Positions 34,055 to 45,835 of a stretch of 64,000 bases of DNA are shown piece after piece (the stretch's first letter is position 1; every line of letters starts with the position of its first letter). Source of the DNA: an uncultured Castellaniella sp. (lineage in GTDB: Bacteria; Pseudomonadota; Gammaproteobacteria; Burkholderiales; Burkholderiaceae_B); the NCBI RefSeq assembly GCF_937988725.1, contig NZ_CALKHS010000010.1, positions 868,001 to 932,000 of the forward strand, in the 5' to 3' direction. The notes beneath the pieces are model-generated. The model had not been told where the DNA came from. It saw only the letters and a program-made list of their open reading frames with translations, and searched no databases. The translations under genes were made by a program, and so were the position numbers.

Positions 34055-34330
34055 GGGATCCCTTTTGAGAATGGTTGTTCCCGAGAGCGTCGGTCCGAAG
34101 CGGGCCTTTCGGCATCAGGCAGTCACGCTGGAATACCTTTGTCACGTTTCAGGTCGCTACGAGAATCAAATTCAGACATCAAAGAAACAATTCCATGCAA
34201 ATTTGACATGGACAGACGAAGTATAGCCTCAAGTGGAGACAAATTTGACGTTATTTAAAGAATTACAAGAATTTCAATTGTTTCTAAATATTATTAATTG
34301 ACAACAAATCTTGAGATTCCAGCAAGGTCT
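34055..34330. promoter_or_regulatory. AT-rich flhDC control region
   Basis: 276 bases between the flhD start and the glpD stop, much more AT-rich than its surroundings at 34160-34310. The exact 10-mer CAAATTTGAC occurs at 34198-34207 and 34240-34249, 42 bases (four helical turns) apart. On the minus strand TATACT (34225-34220) could be a -10. No clear terminator for glpD is visible on its side. Likely the class I promoter with regulator sites. Confidence 0.5.
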
Positions 34331-35944
34331 TCAGTCAGGGACGCAACGGTATTGCTCCGCCAGGGCCAGAAAATCGCCCAAACGGCCGTCCGTGCCAATT
34401 TCGTCCTGCAGTATCGAGGATACGGCAGGGGCCGCCTGATGCGCCAGCGCTGCATTCAAGAACAGCATTCTGTGGCGTCGAGCCAACACATCCTCGACAC
34501 ACCGCGCATATTCGTGGCGGGCGGCATAGCGCACCATGGCCTCGGTCAAGCCCAGGCCCAGGGAAACATCGGCGCCGGGCAGCGCCTGGACGGCCGGCGC
34601 TTCGGTGCCATAACCCTGCAAGCCCGGCAGCACGCTGAGCCGCGTCGCGGCCTGTTCCGGGGCGGGCGCGCCCACCAGCGGAAAACGCGCGGTCCTGCAC
34701 GCGGGCAAGGCGTCCAGCCCCCCCGCCTGCACACATTGGCTCAACACGTCTTCGGCCATGGAACGGTAGGTCGTCCACTTGCCGCCCGTCACGGTCACCA
34801 GGCCGGAGGGACTGATCCGCACGGTATGTTCGCGGCTGATGGTCTTGGTGTTGCCGCCATCCTGATCGTCCGGGCGCACCAGGGGGCGCAATCCGACCCA
34901 GACGCTCAGCACGTCGTCCGCCTTCGGCGCCCGCGCCAGCACATGGGCGGACTCGTTCAGGATGAAGCGGGTTTCTTCCGCCAGAGCGCGGGGTTCGCGC
35001 TCCACCTTGTCCCGGGGCGTGTCGGTGGTGCCCAGGATCACGTGGCCCAGCCAGGGCACGGCGAACAGGACCCGGCCGTCACGGGTATGCGGAAGCAGGA
35101 GCGCGTGATCCGCCGGAAGAAAGGAGCGGTCCACCACCAGATGCACCCCCTGGCTGGGGGCCACCATGGGATGCATGGTCTGCCCCCGGGCCGCATCGTC
35201 CAGAAGCCGGACATCGTCCACCCAGACCCCGGTGGCATTGACGACGCAGCGCGCCCGCACCTGTCCGGTGCGCGGAGCGCCCTCGGGCGCCAGGGCGTCC
35301 TGCCAGCGCACGCCGCAGACCCGGCCGCCTTCGTGCAGGATGTCGATCACGGGGCAGTAGTTCAGGACCAGCGCGCCCTGCGCCGCGGCGGTGCGCGCCA
35401 GCGTCAGGGCCAGCCGGGCATCGTCGAACTGGCCGTCCCAATATTTGACGCCTCCATATAGATGGCGGCTGTTGACGCCCGGCAATTCCCGAAGCGTGCT
35501 GTCGCGCCCCAGCCAGCGCGTCCTGCCCAGGCTGGCCGCGCCGGCCAGGGCATCGTAGATCTTCAGGCCCGTGCCGTAGAACGGCACTTCCCAGGGCCGG
35601 TAGGCCGGCATGATGAAGGCCAGGGGCTGGGCCAGGTGCGGCGCATTGTTCAACAAGGCCCGCCTCTCGTGCAGGGCCTCCCGGACCAGGCCGATGTTGC
35701 CCTGGGCCAGATAGCGGACCCCGCCATGCACCAGCTTGGTGGCCCGCGACGAAGTGCCGCCGGCGAAATCCCGGGATTCCAGCAGCAGGACCGACAGGCC
35801 CCGCAGCCGGGCATCCAGGGCGACGCCCAGGCCGCTGGCTCCTCCTCCGATCACGATCAGATCCACCTCGCGCAGGGCGTCGAGGGATTGCAGCAATTGG
35901 GTCCGATCCGTCAGGGCCGGGGAGTGTTCAGCAGCTTGGGACAT
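34331..35944 (-). CDS. glpD: glycerol-3-phosphate dehydrogenase (FAD)
   Basis: Membrane-associated flavoenzyme that oxidises glycerol 3-phosphate to dihydroxyacetone phosphate and feeds electrons to quinone. 537 aa, with the N-terminal FAD-binding motif VDLIVIGGGASGLGVALDARLRG (about 27-49), then DFAGGTSSRATKLVHGGVRYLAQG. LFAVPWLGHVILGTTDTP and the substrate-domain block VTVTGGKWTTYRSMAEDVLSQC are also typical of GlpD. Last gene of the glpSTPQUV-D operon, 20 bases after glpV. Confidence 0.97.
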   Translation of the reverse strand: MSQAAEHSPALTDRTQLLQSLDALREVDLIVIGGGASGLGVALDARLRGLSVLLLESRDFAGGTSSRATKLVHGGVRYLAQGNIGLVREALHERRALLNNAPHLAQPLAFIMPAYRPWEVPFYGTGLKIYDALAGAASLGRTRWLGRDSTLRELPGVNSRHLYGGVKYWDGQFDDARLALTLARTAAAQGALVLNYCPVIDILHEGGRVCGVRWQDALAPEGAPRTGQVRARCVVNATGVWVDDVRLLDDAARGQTMHPMVAPSQGVHLVVDRSFLPADHALLLPHTRDGRVLFAVPWLGHVILGTTDTPRDKVEREPRALAEETRFILNESAHVLARAPKADDVLSVWVGLRPLVRPDDQDGGNTKTISREHTVRISPSGLVTVTGGKWTTYRSMAEDVLSQCVQAGGLDALPACRTARFPLVGAPAPEQAATRLSVLPGLQGYGTEAPAVQALPGADVSLGLGLTEAMVRYAARHEYARCVEDVLARRHRMLFLNAALAHQAAPAVSSILQDEIGTDGRLGDFLALAEQYRCVPD

Positions 35945-35964
35945 CGTGTTGGCACCATGAAGAC

Positions 35965-37698
35965 TTAACGAACGCGACCTTCCTTCCAGGCCTGCAACAG
36001 AGAATCATACGAAACCGTTTCCGGCTTCGGGTTCTCGTTGGCCAGCTTCTTCCAGGGGGCGTGTTCATCGCTGAGCCACTTGGAAGGATCGCTCTTGGGA
36101 TTGAGCTTGGGCGCGCAGCGTTTCATGCCTGCGCGTTCCAGCCGGGCCATGACCTTGTCCATGTCGGTGGCCAGGTTGTCCATGGCCTGCTGCGGGGTCT
36201 TTTCCCCGGCGATGGCCTGCGAGACATTGCGCCACCACAGCTGCGCCAGCTTGGGGTAGTCGGGCACGTTGGTCCCGGTCGGGGTCCAGGCGACCCGGGC
36301 CGGGCTGCGATAGAACTCGATCAGGCCGCCGTATTTATTCGCGTTCTTCGTGAAGAAGTCACTGTGGATGTCGCTGTCGCGGATGAAGGTCAGGCCCTCG
36401 ATGGATTTCTTCAGCGAGGTTGTCTTGGCAGTGACGAACTGGGCGTACAGCCAGGCCGCCGCCACCTTCTTGGGATCGTGATTCTTGAAGAACGTCCACG
36501 AGCCCACGTCCTGGTAGCCGTTCTGCATGCCGTCCTTCCAGTAGGGGCCATGCGGGGCCGGCGCCATGCGCCATTTCGGCGTGCCGTCCTCGTTGACCAC
36601 CGGCAGGCCCTTCTTGGTCATGTCCGCCGTGAAGGCGGTGTACCAGAAAATCTGCTGGGCGATCTCGCCCTGGGCCGGCACGGGACCGGATTCGGAAAAG
36701 GTCATGCCCAGCGCCGTCTTGGGCGCGTACTGCTTCATCCAGTCGATGTACTTGGTCAGGGCATAGACGGCGGCCGGCGAATTGGTCGCCCCGCCGCGCG
36801 ACACGGAGGCGCCCACCGGCGTGCACTTGTCATCCGCCACGCGGATGCCCCATTCATCCACCGGCATGCCGTTGGGGGTGCCCTTGTCGGCCGAACCCGC
36901 CATCGACAGCCAGGCGTCGGTGAAGCGCCAGCCCAGGGACGGGTCCTTCTTGCCGTAGTCCATGTGACCATAGATGGGCTTGCCGTCCAGGGTCTTGATG
37001 TCTTCGGAGAAGAACTTGGCGATGTCCTCGTAGGCGGTCCAGGTGACCGGCACGCCCAGTTCATAACCATACTTGGCCTTGAACTTTTCCTTCAAGTCGG
37101 GACGATTGAACAGGTCGTAGCGGAACCAATACAGATTGGCGAACTGCTGGTCCGGCAACTGGTACATCTGGCCGTCCGGCGCCGTGGTGAACGAGGTCCC
37201 GATGAAGTCCTTCAGGTCCAGCCCGGGGTTGGTGTATTCCTTGCCCGCGCCCTTCATGTAATCCGTCAGGGACAGGATCTCGCCATATCGATAGTGCATG
37301 CCGATCAGGTCGGAATCGGAAATCCAGCCGTCATAGATGGATTTGCCCGACAGCATCGAGGTCTGCAGCTTCTCGACGACGTCCCCTTCCTGGATCAGGT
37401 CATGGGTCACCTTGATCCCGGTGATTTCCGAAAAGGCCTTGGCCAGGACCTTGGACTCGTATTCGTGAGTCGTGATGGTCTCGGACACCACGGAAATCTC
37501 GTTGACGCCCTGGGCTTTCAGCTTGGCCGCGGCATCCACGAACCACTGCATTTCCGCCTTCTGCTGATCCTTGTCCAGGGTCGATGGCTGGAACTCCGTG
37601 TCGATCCATTTCTGGGCCTCGGCCATGCCGGCCCAGGCGGCCTGGCTGCCCATGGCGCAGGCGATCGCCAGCGCCATGGCGGTGTAGCGAAATCTCAT
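35965..37698 (-). CDS. glpV: glycerol ABC transporter substrate-binding protein
   Basis: Periplasmic solute-binding protein, 577 aa from the ATG at 37698, with a signal peptide (MRFRYTAMALAIACAMGSQ, cleavage near AAWA). The sequence (VVSETITTHEYESKVLAKAFSEITGIKVTHDLIQEGDVVEKLQ) is of the long GlpV-like class described in the Rhizobium leguminosarum glycerol importer. Gene order glpS-T-P-Q-U-V with glpD, glpK and glpR adjacent supports glycerol as substrate. A 117-base gap with a stem-loop precedes it, which may let this subunit be made in excess. Confidence 0.88.
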   Translation of the reverse strand: MRFRYTAMALAIACAMGSQAAWAGMAEAQKWIDTEFQPSTLDKDQQKAEMQWFVDAAAKLKAQGVNEISVVSETITTHEYESKVLAKAFSEITGIKVTHDLIQEGDVVEKLQTSMLSGKSIYDGWISDSDLIGMHYRYGEILSLTDYMKGAGKEYTNPGLDLKDFIGTSFTTAPDGQMYQLPDQQFANLYWFRYDLFNRPDLKEKFKAKYGYELGVPVTWTAYEDIAKFFSEDIKTLDGKPIYGHMDYGKKDPSLGWRFTDAWLSMAGSADKGTPNGMPVDEWGIRVADDKCTPVGASVSRGGATNSPAAVYALTKYIDWMKQYAPKTALGMTFSESGPVPAQGEIAQQIFWYTAFTADMTKKGLPVVNEDGTPKWRMAPAPHGPYWKDGMQNGYQDVGSWTFFKNHDPKKVAAAWLYAQFVTAKTTSLKKSIEGLTFIRDSDIHSDFFTKNANKYGGLIEFYRSPARVAWTPTGTNVPDYPKLAQLWWRNVSQAIAGEKTPQQAMDNLATDMDKVMARLERAGMKRCAPKLNPKSDPSKWLSDEHAPWKKLANENPKPETVSYDSLLQAWKEGRVR

Positions 37699-37746
37699 GA
37701 TGCTCTCCTCTGGTTGATTGAATCCCCGGTGCTTGCATGCCCGGCC

Positions 37747-37767
37747 GCCGCCGTGGGGCACAGCGGC
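37747..37767 (-). other. intra-operon stem-loop before glpV
   Basis: A GC-rich hairpin (GCCGCCGTG / CACAGCGGC, one mismatch, 3-base loop) lies in the glpU-glpV gap, about 50 bases before the glpV ATG. No T-run follows, so it is more likely an RNA processing or stability element than a terminator. Confidence 0.4.
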
Positions 37768-37815
37768 GTCCCTGTTCGCGATCCCGGCTCATGGCCAGGC
37801 CGCATGAATACCTGC

Positions 37816-38124
37816 CTATCCCTTGCGCATGATCACGGCCAGCACGACCATGGACAGCACGAAGCTGATCCAGACCGAGGGCTCTTCCTGCAGCGAGAAC
37901 CCGTCCATGATCCGCTCGCCCAGTCCCAGGAAGCCGAGATTGATGTACGCCGCCACCAGCAGGCCGATGAACAGGCGGTCCCCCCGGGTGGTCGCCATGG
38001 GCAGGAAGCCCTTGCGCAGCGTCGTGGGGGAGCGGATTTCCCACAGGGTCATCCCCGCCAGCAGCGCGGCGATGCAGATGAAAAACACGGCCGTCGGCAC
38101 GGTCCAGACCATCCAGTCGAACAT
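37816..38124 (-). CDS. glpU: small membrane protein of the glycerol ABC operon (GlpU-like)
   Basis: 102-aa protein with two or three hydrophobic segments: VPTAVFFICIAALLAGMTLW at the N-terminus, DRLFIGLLVAAYINLGFLGLG, and VWISFVLSMVVLAVIM at the C-terminal end. The start is the ATG at 38124, with AGGAGG 10 bases upstream. The equivalent gene glpU in the R. leguminosarum operon has no clear function; its place between the permeases and the binding protein is conserved. It could be an accessory channel subunit; this is an inference. Confidence 0.8.
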   Translation of the reverse strand: MFDWMVWTVPTAVFFICIAALLAGMTLWEIRSPTTLRKGFLPMATTRGDRLFIGLLVAAYINLGFLGLGERIMDGFSLQEEPSVWISFVLSMVVLAVIMRKG

Positions 38125-38138
38125 GATGCGATTTCCTC

Positions 38139-38949
38139 CTAGACCCGCCCCATGGCGAAGCCCTTGGCTATGTAGTGACGGACGAACCAGATGACGATGG
38201 CGCCCGGCACGATGGTCAGCGTGCCGGCCGCCGCCAGGGTGGCCCAGTCCATGCCGGAGGCCGAGACCGTGCGCGTCATGATGGCCGCGATGGGCTTGGC
38301 CTCGACGCTGGTCAGGGTGCGGGCCAGCAGCAGTTCGACCCAGCTGAACATGAAGCAGAAGAACGCCGCCACCCCCACTCCGGACTTGATCAGGGGCAGG
38401 AAGATCGTCAGGAAGAAGCGCGGAAAGCTGTAGCCGTCGATATAGGCGGTCTCGTCGATCTCGCGGGGAATGCCGCTCATGAAGCCTTCCAGGATCCAGA
38501 CCGCCAGGGGCACGTTGAACAGCAGGTGGGCCAGCGCGACCGCCCAATAGGTATCCAGCAGCCCCAGCGTGGAATACAACTGGAAGAACGGCAGCAGGAA
38601 GACGGCCGGCGGCGTCATGCGGTTGGTCAGCAGCCAGAAGAAGACGTGCTTGTCGCCCAGGAAGGAATAGCGGGAAAACGCGTAGGCGGCGGGCAGGGCG
38701 ACGGCGATGGCCATCACCATGTTCAGGCAGACGTAGGCCAGGCTGTTGACGTAGCCCATGTACCAGGACGGGTCGGTGAGGATCAGGCGGTAGCTGTCCA
38801 GCGTGAATTCGCGGGGAAAGATCGAAAATTCGGCCAGGATGCCCTGGTTGGTCTTGAAGCTCATGACCACCATCCAGTAGATGGGAGCCAGCGCGAACAG
38901 CAGGTACAGCAGCAGAAAGACCGTGCGCTTGCGCGGCAGCCAGTGTCGA

Positions 38950-38957
<8 letters not shown>
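38139..38957 (-). CDS. glpQ: glycerol ABC transporter permease (GlpQ-like)
   Basis: Inner-membrane permease of the sugar-type (MalG-like) family, 272 aa, six TM helices. The EAA loop is recognisable as EGFMSGIPREIDETAYIDGYSFPRFFLTIFLPLIKSG. Overlaps glpP by 8 bases and precedes glpU by 14 bases. Note that glpQ here is the permease name of the Rhizobium system, not the E. coli phosphodiesterase. Confidence 0.9.
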
Positions 38958-39839
<882 letters not shown>

Positions 39840-39843
<4 letters not shown>

Positions 39844-40919
39844 GCGACGAGCTCCTCGTTCCGGTAGAAGCAGGTGTGGGGGTCGAGCAGGGCCAGATGC
39901 ACCTGGGCGCCGGGTTCCGGCGCCGGCGCGTCGGGCGCGAGATGGGCCTTGAGTTCGTGGCCGCCGGCCTGGGCGCTGAGCAGCTGGCTGGTGCCCACGT
40001 GCCGCACCTGGCGCACGACGGCCGGGACCGTCCCCGACGCGGACTGCGCCAGCACGCGCAGGTATTCGGGCCGGATGCCCAGGGTCAGCGGCCCCACGGG
40101 CAGGGACAGGGTTTCGCCCCCCGGCACCGCCTGCCCCGCGAAGCGCAGGGACTGGTCCGCCCGCCGCTCGACCGGCAGCAGGTTCATGCCGGGCGAGCCG
40201 ATGAAATGGCCGACGAAGGTGTGGCGCGGCCGCTCGAACAGGTCGGCGGGCGCGCCCTGCTGCACCACCCTGCCCCGCGCCATCACCAGCACCTGATCGG
40301 CGAAGGTCATGGCTTCGACCTGGTCGTGGGTGACGTAGATCAGGGTCAGGCCCAGCTCATGGTGGATCTGCTTGAGCTTGCGGCGCAATTCCCATTTCAG
40401 GTGGGGGTCGATCACCGTCAGGGGTTCGTCGAACAGCACGGCCGAGACGTCGGGCCGCACCAGACCCCGTCCCAGCGAGATCTTCTGCTTGGCGTCGGCC
40501 GCCAGATTGGCGGCCCGCTGATCCAGTACGGCGGACAGGTCCAGCATTTCCGCGATGCGCCCCACCCGTTCGCGCACCTGCGCGGCCGGAACCCTGCGGT
40601 TGCGCAAGGGAAAGGCCAGGTTTTCCCCGACCGTCATGGTGTCGTAGATCACGGGAAACTGGAACACCTGGGCGATATTGCGCTGCTGCGGCGTGTCCCG
40701 GGTGCGGTCCACGCCATCGAAGCAGACCGATCCGTGCGAGGCCGCGACCAGGCCGGAGATGATGTTCAGCATGGTGGTCTTGCCGCAGCCCGAAGGCCCC
40801 AGCAAGGCATACGCCCCGCCGTCCTCGAACGTGATCTTCAGCGGCAGCAGGGCGTAGTCCTCGTCGGAGCGCACCACGCGCTGATAGCTGTGGGCCAGGT
40901 CCAGATCAATGCGCGCCAT
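39840..40919 (-). CDS. glpT: glycerol ABC transporter ATPase GlpT-like, degenerate signature motif
   Basis: Sugar-type ABC ATPase, 359 aa from the ATG at 40919. Walker A GPSGCGKT (41-48), Q-loop Gln86, Walker B ending Asp163-Glu164 and the H-loop His197 (YVTHDQVEAM) are all intact. The ABC signature is not: LSGGQ is replaced by LAADA (138-142), and the D-loop reads TVID. A C-terminal MalK-like regulatory domain follows (LTLGIRPEYLRVL). The start overlaps glpS by 14 bases. Pairs with GlpS, which has the opposite defect. Confidence 0.92.
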
Positions 40920-41991
40920 GATGGACCTCCGTGCGCGGCGCGCGCAGCAGGGATTCGTCCGCGCCGAACACGTACGCCCGGCGGCTGGAGAAATGCAGCG
41001 TGATGGCCTCGCCCAGGCTGTGATGGCTGACGCCCGGCACCTGGGCGACCAGGTCGCCCACCGGCGTCTGCGCATGGACATAGGTGGCCGAGCCCGAGAT
41101 TTCCGCCAGCTGCACCTGCCCGCTGATCCGGCAATCCCCGCCCTGGTCCCGCAGCGACAGATCGGCGGCCCGCAAGCCGACCGTGACCGCGCCGGCCGGC
41201 ACGGCGGACCCGTCCGGCAGCAGCGGGGTCGCCATGCCCGGCACATGCAGCGCGGCGCCATCGGCCCGGGCCTGGAGGAAGTTCATGGGCGGGTCGCTGA
41301 ACGCCCGCGCCACCCGCATGGAATTCGGCTGGCGGAAGACATCGATGGTGGGGCCGTACTGCAGCAGCTCGCCGCGGTCCAGCACCGCCGTGTACCCGCC
41401 CAGCAGCAGGGCTTCCCCCGGTTCGGTGGTGGCGTACACCACGGTCGAGCGGCCCTGGGAAAACATGGTTCCGAGTTCTTCGCGCAGATCCTCGCGCAGT
41501 TTGTAGTCCAGATTGACCAGCGGTTCGTCCAGCAGCATCAGGGGGGCGTCCTTGGCCAGCGCCCTGGCCAGCGCGACCCGCTGCTGCTGGCCGCCGGACA
41601 GTTCGGCCGGCAGACGGCCCAGGAATTCCTCGATGTGCAGGGTACGGGCGATGTCCAGCACCCTGGCCCGGACATCGCTCTGCCCGCGCAGCTTCAGAGG
41701 CGAGGCGATGTTGTCCGCCACGGTCATGGACGGGTAATTGATGAACTGCTGATACACCATGGCGATGTTGCGGCGGCGCACCGGCACCCCGGTCACGTCC
41801 TGCCCGTCCACGCTCACGCGGCCCGCCGTGGGCGCATCCAGGCCGGCCATGATGCGCATCAGGCTGGTCTTGCCGGCGCGGGTGGACCCCAGCAGCACGG
41901 TGACGGCGGATTCCCGCAGCGCCAGATCCAGCGGATACAGCCAGGTATCCGGGCCCACCTGCTTTTCGATCCCTGCCAGTTCGAGCAGCAT
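40906..41991 (-). CDS. glpS: glycerol ABC transporter ATPase GlpS-like, H-loop His missing
   Basis: Sugar-type ABC ATPase, 361 aa. Walker A GSTRAGKT (35-42), Q-loop Gln81, an intact LSGGQ (131-135) and Walker B LMLLDE (151-156). The H-loop, normally VTHDQ-EA, reads ATTEPGEA, so the switch His is Thr189. A C-terminal OB-type domain follows. First gene of the operon; GAGGAG lies 8 bases before the ATG. Divergent from glpR. Confidence 0.92.
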   Translation of the reverse strand: MLLELAGIEKQVGPDTWLYPLDLALRESAVTVLLGSTRAGKTSLMRIMAGLDAPTAGRVSVDGQDVTGVPVRRRNIAMVYQQFINYPSMTVADNIASPLKLRGQSDVRARVLDIARTLHIEEFLGRLPAELSGGQQQRVALARALAKDAPLMLLDEPLVNLDYKLREDLREELGTMFSQGRSTVVYATTEPGEALLLGGYTAVLDRGELLQYGPTIDVFRQPNSMRVARAFSDPPMNFLQARADGAALHVPGMATPLLPDGSAVPAGAVTVGLRAADLSLRDQGGDCRISGQVQLAEISGSATYVHAQTPVGDLVAQVPGVSHHSLGEAITLHFSSRRAYVFGADESLLRAPRTEVHHGAH

Positions 41992-42125
41992 GGAACGGTT
42001 CTCCTCAAGATTCCATTTTGAGCATTATTGTTCGTTTCATATCGATTTGTCGTCCATACAAACCCTAGGACTCGTTCCTTTTGTTTCGTTGTACAGTCTT
42101 TTCTGTCCGAACCCTCATCGAGATC
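41992..42125. promoter_or_regulatory. divergent glpS / glpR promoter region
   Basis: 134 bases, AT-richer than the flanking genes. TCGTT occurs three times on the plus strand: TTCGTTT at 42031-42037, TCGTT at 42072-42076 and TTTCGTT at 42084-42090. TTCG-containing half-sites are common in GlpR/DeoR operators, so these are candidate GlpR sites. TTGTACAG near 42089-42096 could be part of a rightward promoter. Confidence 0.45.
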
Positions 42126-42898
42126 ATGAGTCCCAATCCGCGCCAGATCCGGCTGCTCAAGCAACTGCACATCTCGGGCTCGTGCAGCCTGGACGACCTT
42201 GCCAACCACCTGCAGGTCACGGTCCAGACCGTGCGCCGCGACGTGCAGCGCCTGGCCGAGGCCAACCAGCTGATCCGCTTCCACGGCGGGGCCCGGCTGC
42301 CGGCCTCGACCACGGAGAACATCGCCTACCGCCAGCGGGCCCAGCTGCACGCCGAAGAGAAACGGCGCATCGCCCAGGCCATCGCCCGCGAGATTCCCAA
42401 CGACTGCTCGCTGATGATCAACATCGGCACCACCGCCGAAGCCATCGCCCAGGCGCTGACCGGCCATACGGGGCTGCGCATCATCACCAACAACATCAAT
42501 GTGGCCTACACCCTGGGGCACCAGCCGGGCTGCGAAGTGATCCTGGCGGGCGGCAACGTGCGCCCCCGGGACCTGGCCATCGTCGGCGAGGCCACCGTCG
42601 AATTCATCCGCCAGTTCCGCGTCGACATCGCTCTGATGGGCATTTCGGGCATCGAAGAGGACGGCACGCTGCGCGATTACGACTACCGGGAGGTGAAAGT
42701 CTCGCAAGCCATCATGCAATCGGCCCGCGAGGTCTGGATGGCCACCGACGCCAGCAAATTCCACCGGCCGGCGATGGTGCGCCTGGGAGACCTGTCGCAG
42801 ATCGACCGCCTGTTCACCGACACCCGTCCCCCCGAACCCTTTCCCGGACTCCTGAAGGCCGCGGAAGTCGATTGCGTGATCGCATCCGAGGATCCCTC

Positions 42899-42902
<4 letters not shown>
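42126..42902 (+). CDS. glpR: DeoR-family glycerol-3-phosphate repressor
   Basis: Transcriptional repressor that probably senses glycerol 3-phosphate. 258 aa from the ATG at 42126: MSPNPRQIRLLKQLHISGSC, DeoR helix-turn-helix (SLDDLANHLQVTVQTVRRDVQRLAEANQLIRFHGGA, about 18-53), then a sugar-phosphate-isomerase-like domain (INIGTTAEAIAQAL, ILAGGNVRPRDLAIVGEATVEFI). The stop overlaps the glpK ATG by ATGA. Confidence 0.94.
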
Positions 42903-44392
<1,490 letters not shown>

Positions 44393-44479
44393 CGGGCCCA
44401 ATCCCGATAGAATGACGGATCAGGCCGCCGCGCCCCTGCGGCGCGCGGCGGATTCCCCCAAGGACACCGGCAGCTCCCA

Positions 44480-44950
44480 ATGTTCAAGAACATCATCCTG
44501 ATCGTCGCCGTCTTCATCGTCATCCTTCTGGCGCTCAGCTTCGGCGAACTGGCCTTCGGCCAGGTCTTCGCCTGGATCTCCAGCCTGACCGGCGTGCTGA
44601 TCCGCAACCTCGCCGAGCTCTTCACCGTCGTCAGCGCCTACCTGCAGGCGCATACCGGCAAGGTCCTGCTGGCGCTGCTGCTGACCGTGCCCGCCAGCCT
44701 GTGGATTCTCGGCTCCCGCCGCGAGTCCCTGGGCCGGCCGACGTCCCAGCGGCGCATCGCCATCGTGCTGGCCATTTTCCTGGGCTGGCTGGGCGCGCAC
44801 CGCTTCTTCCTGGGGCAGATCGGCTGGGGCCTGGGCTTCCTGTTCATTGCCTGGATCTTCGTGCCCCTGGCCGTTGTGCTGGGGCTGATCGACGCCATCC
44901 GCTACCTGTTCATGGACGACGACACCTTCGCCGCCACGCAATTGCATTGA
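44480..44950 (+). CDS. TM2-domain membrane protein
   Basis: 156 aa, four hydrophobic segments. The N-terminal half has two TM helices (NIILIVAVFIVILLALSFGELA and VLLALLLTVPASLWILG). The C-terminal part is a TM2 domain (LGWLGAHRFFLGQIGWGLGFLF, LGLIDAIRYLF), found in many uncharacterised bacterial membrane proteins. The stop overlaps the next start as TGATG. Function unknown. Confidence 0.85.
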   Translation: MFKNIILIVAVFIVILLALSFGELAFGQVFAWISSLTGVLIRNLAELFTVVSAYLQAHTGKVLLALLLTVPASLWILGSRRESLGRPTSQRRIAIVLAIFLGWLGAHRFFLGQIGWGLGFLFIAWIFVPLAVVLGLIDAIRYLFMDDDTFAATQLH

Positions 44951-45726
44951 TGCCCGCCCCCGCATCCGAGCGCTACCGGCTGCTGGACTTCGGCCCGGAC
45001 CCGGAAGGCGGGCCGCTGGCCGACGAGGCGCTGCTGGCGCAGGCCGCCGACGGCCCGGTCGCCGGTCTCTGGCGAGCCAGCCGGGGGCTGGTCGTGCCGC
45101 GCACCTATGCCGCCCGGCCGGGGTTCGCCGACGCGCAGGCCGCATTCGCCGGCCGGGGCTGGCCCATCCACGTCCGCCAGTCGGGCGGCGGCGTCGTGCC
45201 GCAAGGACCGGGCATCCTGAACGTCAGCCTGGCCCGGGTTTTCACCGGCCGGCCGCTGGACCACTCCGATAGGCTCTACCAGCACCTGTGCGGCCTGATC
45301 GCCGCCGCCTTGCTGTTCTTCGGCATCGAGGCCCAGGCCCGGGCGGTGGAAGGCTCCTTCTGCGACGGACGCTACAACCTGGCGGTCGGCGACCCCGCCC
45401 GCAAGGTCGTCGGGACGGCGCAGCTCTGGCGGCGGGTTCCGGCCCCCGCCGCAGCCGGCGGCGACCGGCCCGGGCCCGCGGCCGGCCGGGCGGAGGAACA
45501 CCATGTCGGCCTGGCGCACGCCCTGATTTTGCTGCAGTGCGACACCGCCAATGCGACCGCTGAAGCCAATGCCCTGGAAGCCGCTCTGAGAAACGTCCGG
45601 CGGTATGACGCGGACAGGGTGCTGTCGCTCGACGCCTGCCTGCCTCCGGCAGAGCGGGCGGGCTTCCCGGCCGCATTCCGCGCCCGCCTGGAAGCCGTCC
45701 TGCGACAGGCCTCCGCACGCATCTGA
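44950..45726 (+). CDS. lipoate-protein ligase-like protein (BPL/LPL family)
   Basis: 258 aa, cofactor-transferase fold. Conserved blocks are HVRQSGGGVVPQGPGILNVSL (about 74-94), GSFCDGRYNLAV, and a Lys in ARKVVGTAQLWRR, matching the LplA/LipB pattern R-x-SGG-G...N and K-GTAQ. The function could be lipoate attachment, but some relatives transfer octanoate or have other roles. The start overlaps the TM2 gene stop (TGATG), so they are translated together. A stretch of Gly/Pro/Ala (about 162-180) interrupts the domain. Confidence 0.82.
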   Translation: MPAPASERYRLLDFGPDPEGGPLADEALLAQAADGPVAGLWRASRGLVVPRTYAARPGFADAQAAFAGRGWPIHVRQSGGGVVPQGPGILNVSLARVFTGRPLDHSDRLYQHLCGLIAAALLFFGIEAQARAVEGSFCDGRYNLAVGDPARKVVGTAQLWRRVPAPAAAGGDRPGPAAGRAEEHHVGLAHALILLQCDTANATAEANALEAALRNVRRYDADRVLSLDACLPPAERAGFPAAFRARLEAVLRQASARI

Positions 45727-45835
45727 ACACGCGCCTTCGCGCCCCCGCCCCCTGTTTCCACCGTCGCCCGGCGCGGCGAATGCTGCGCTGCAAGGCGCTA
45801 GAATACCGCCTGCTCACTTGCTCACAGGATACACA

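Noticed and set aside
41759..42898. In-frame N-terminal extension of glycerol kinase back to 41759
   Set aside because: It would cross glpS, the promoter region and glpR in the wrong frame. The ATG at 42899 gives a full-length GlpK and overlaps the glpR stop.
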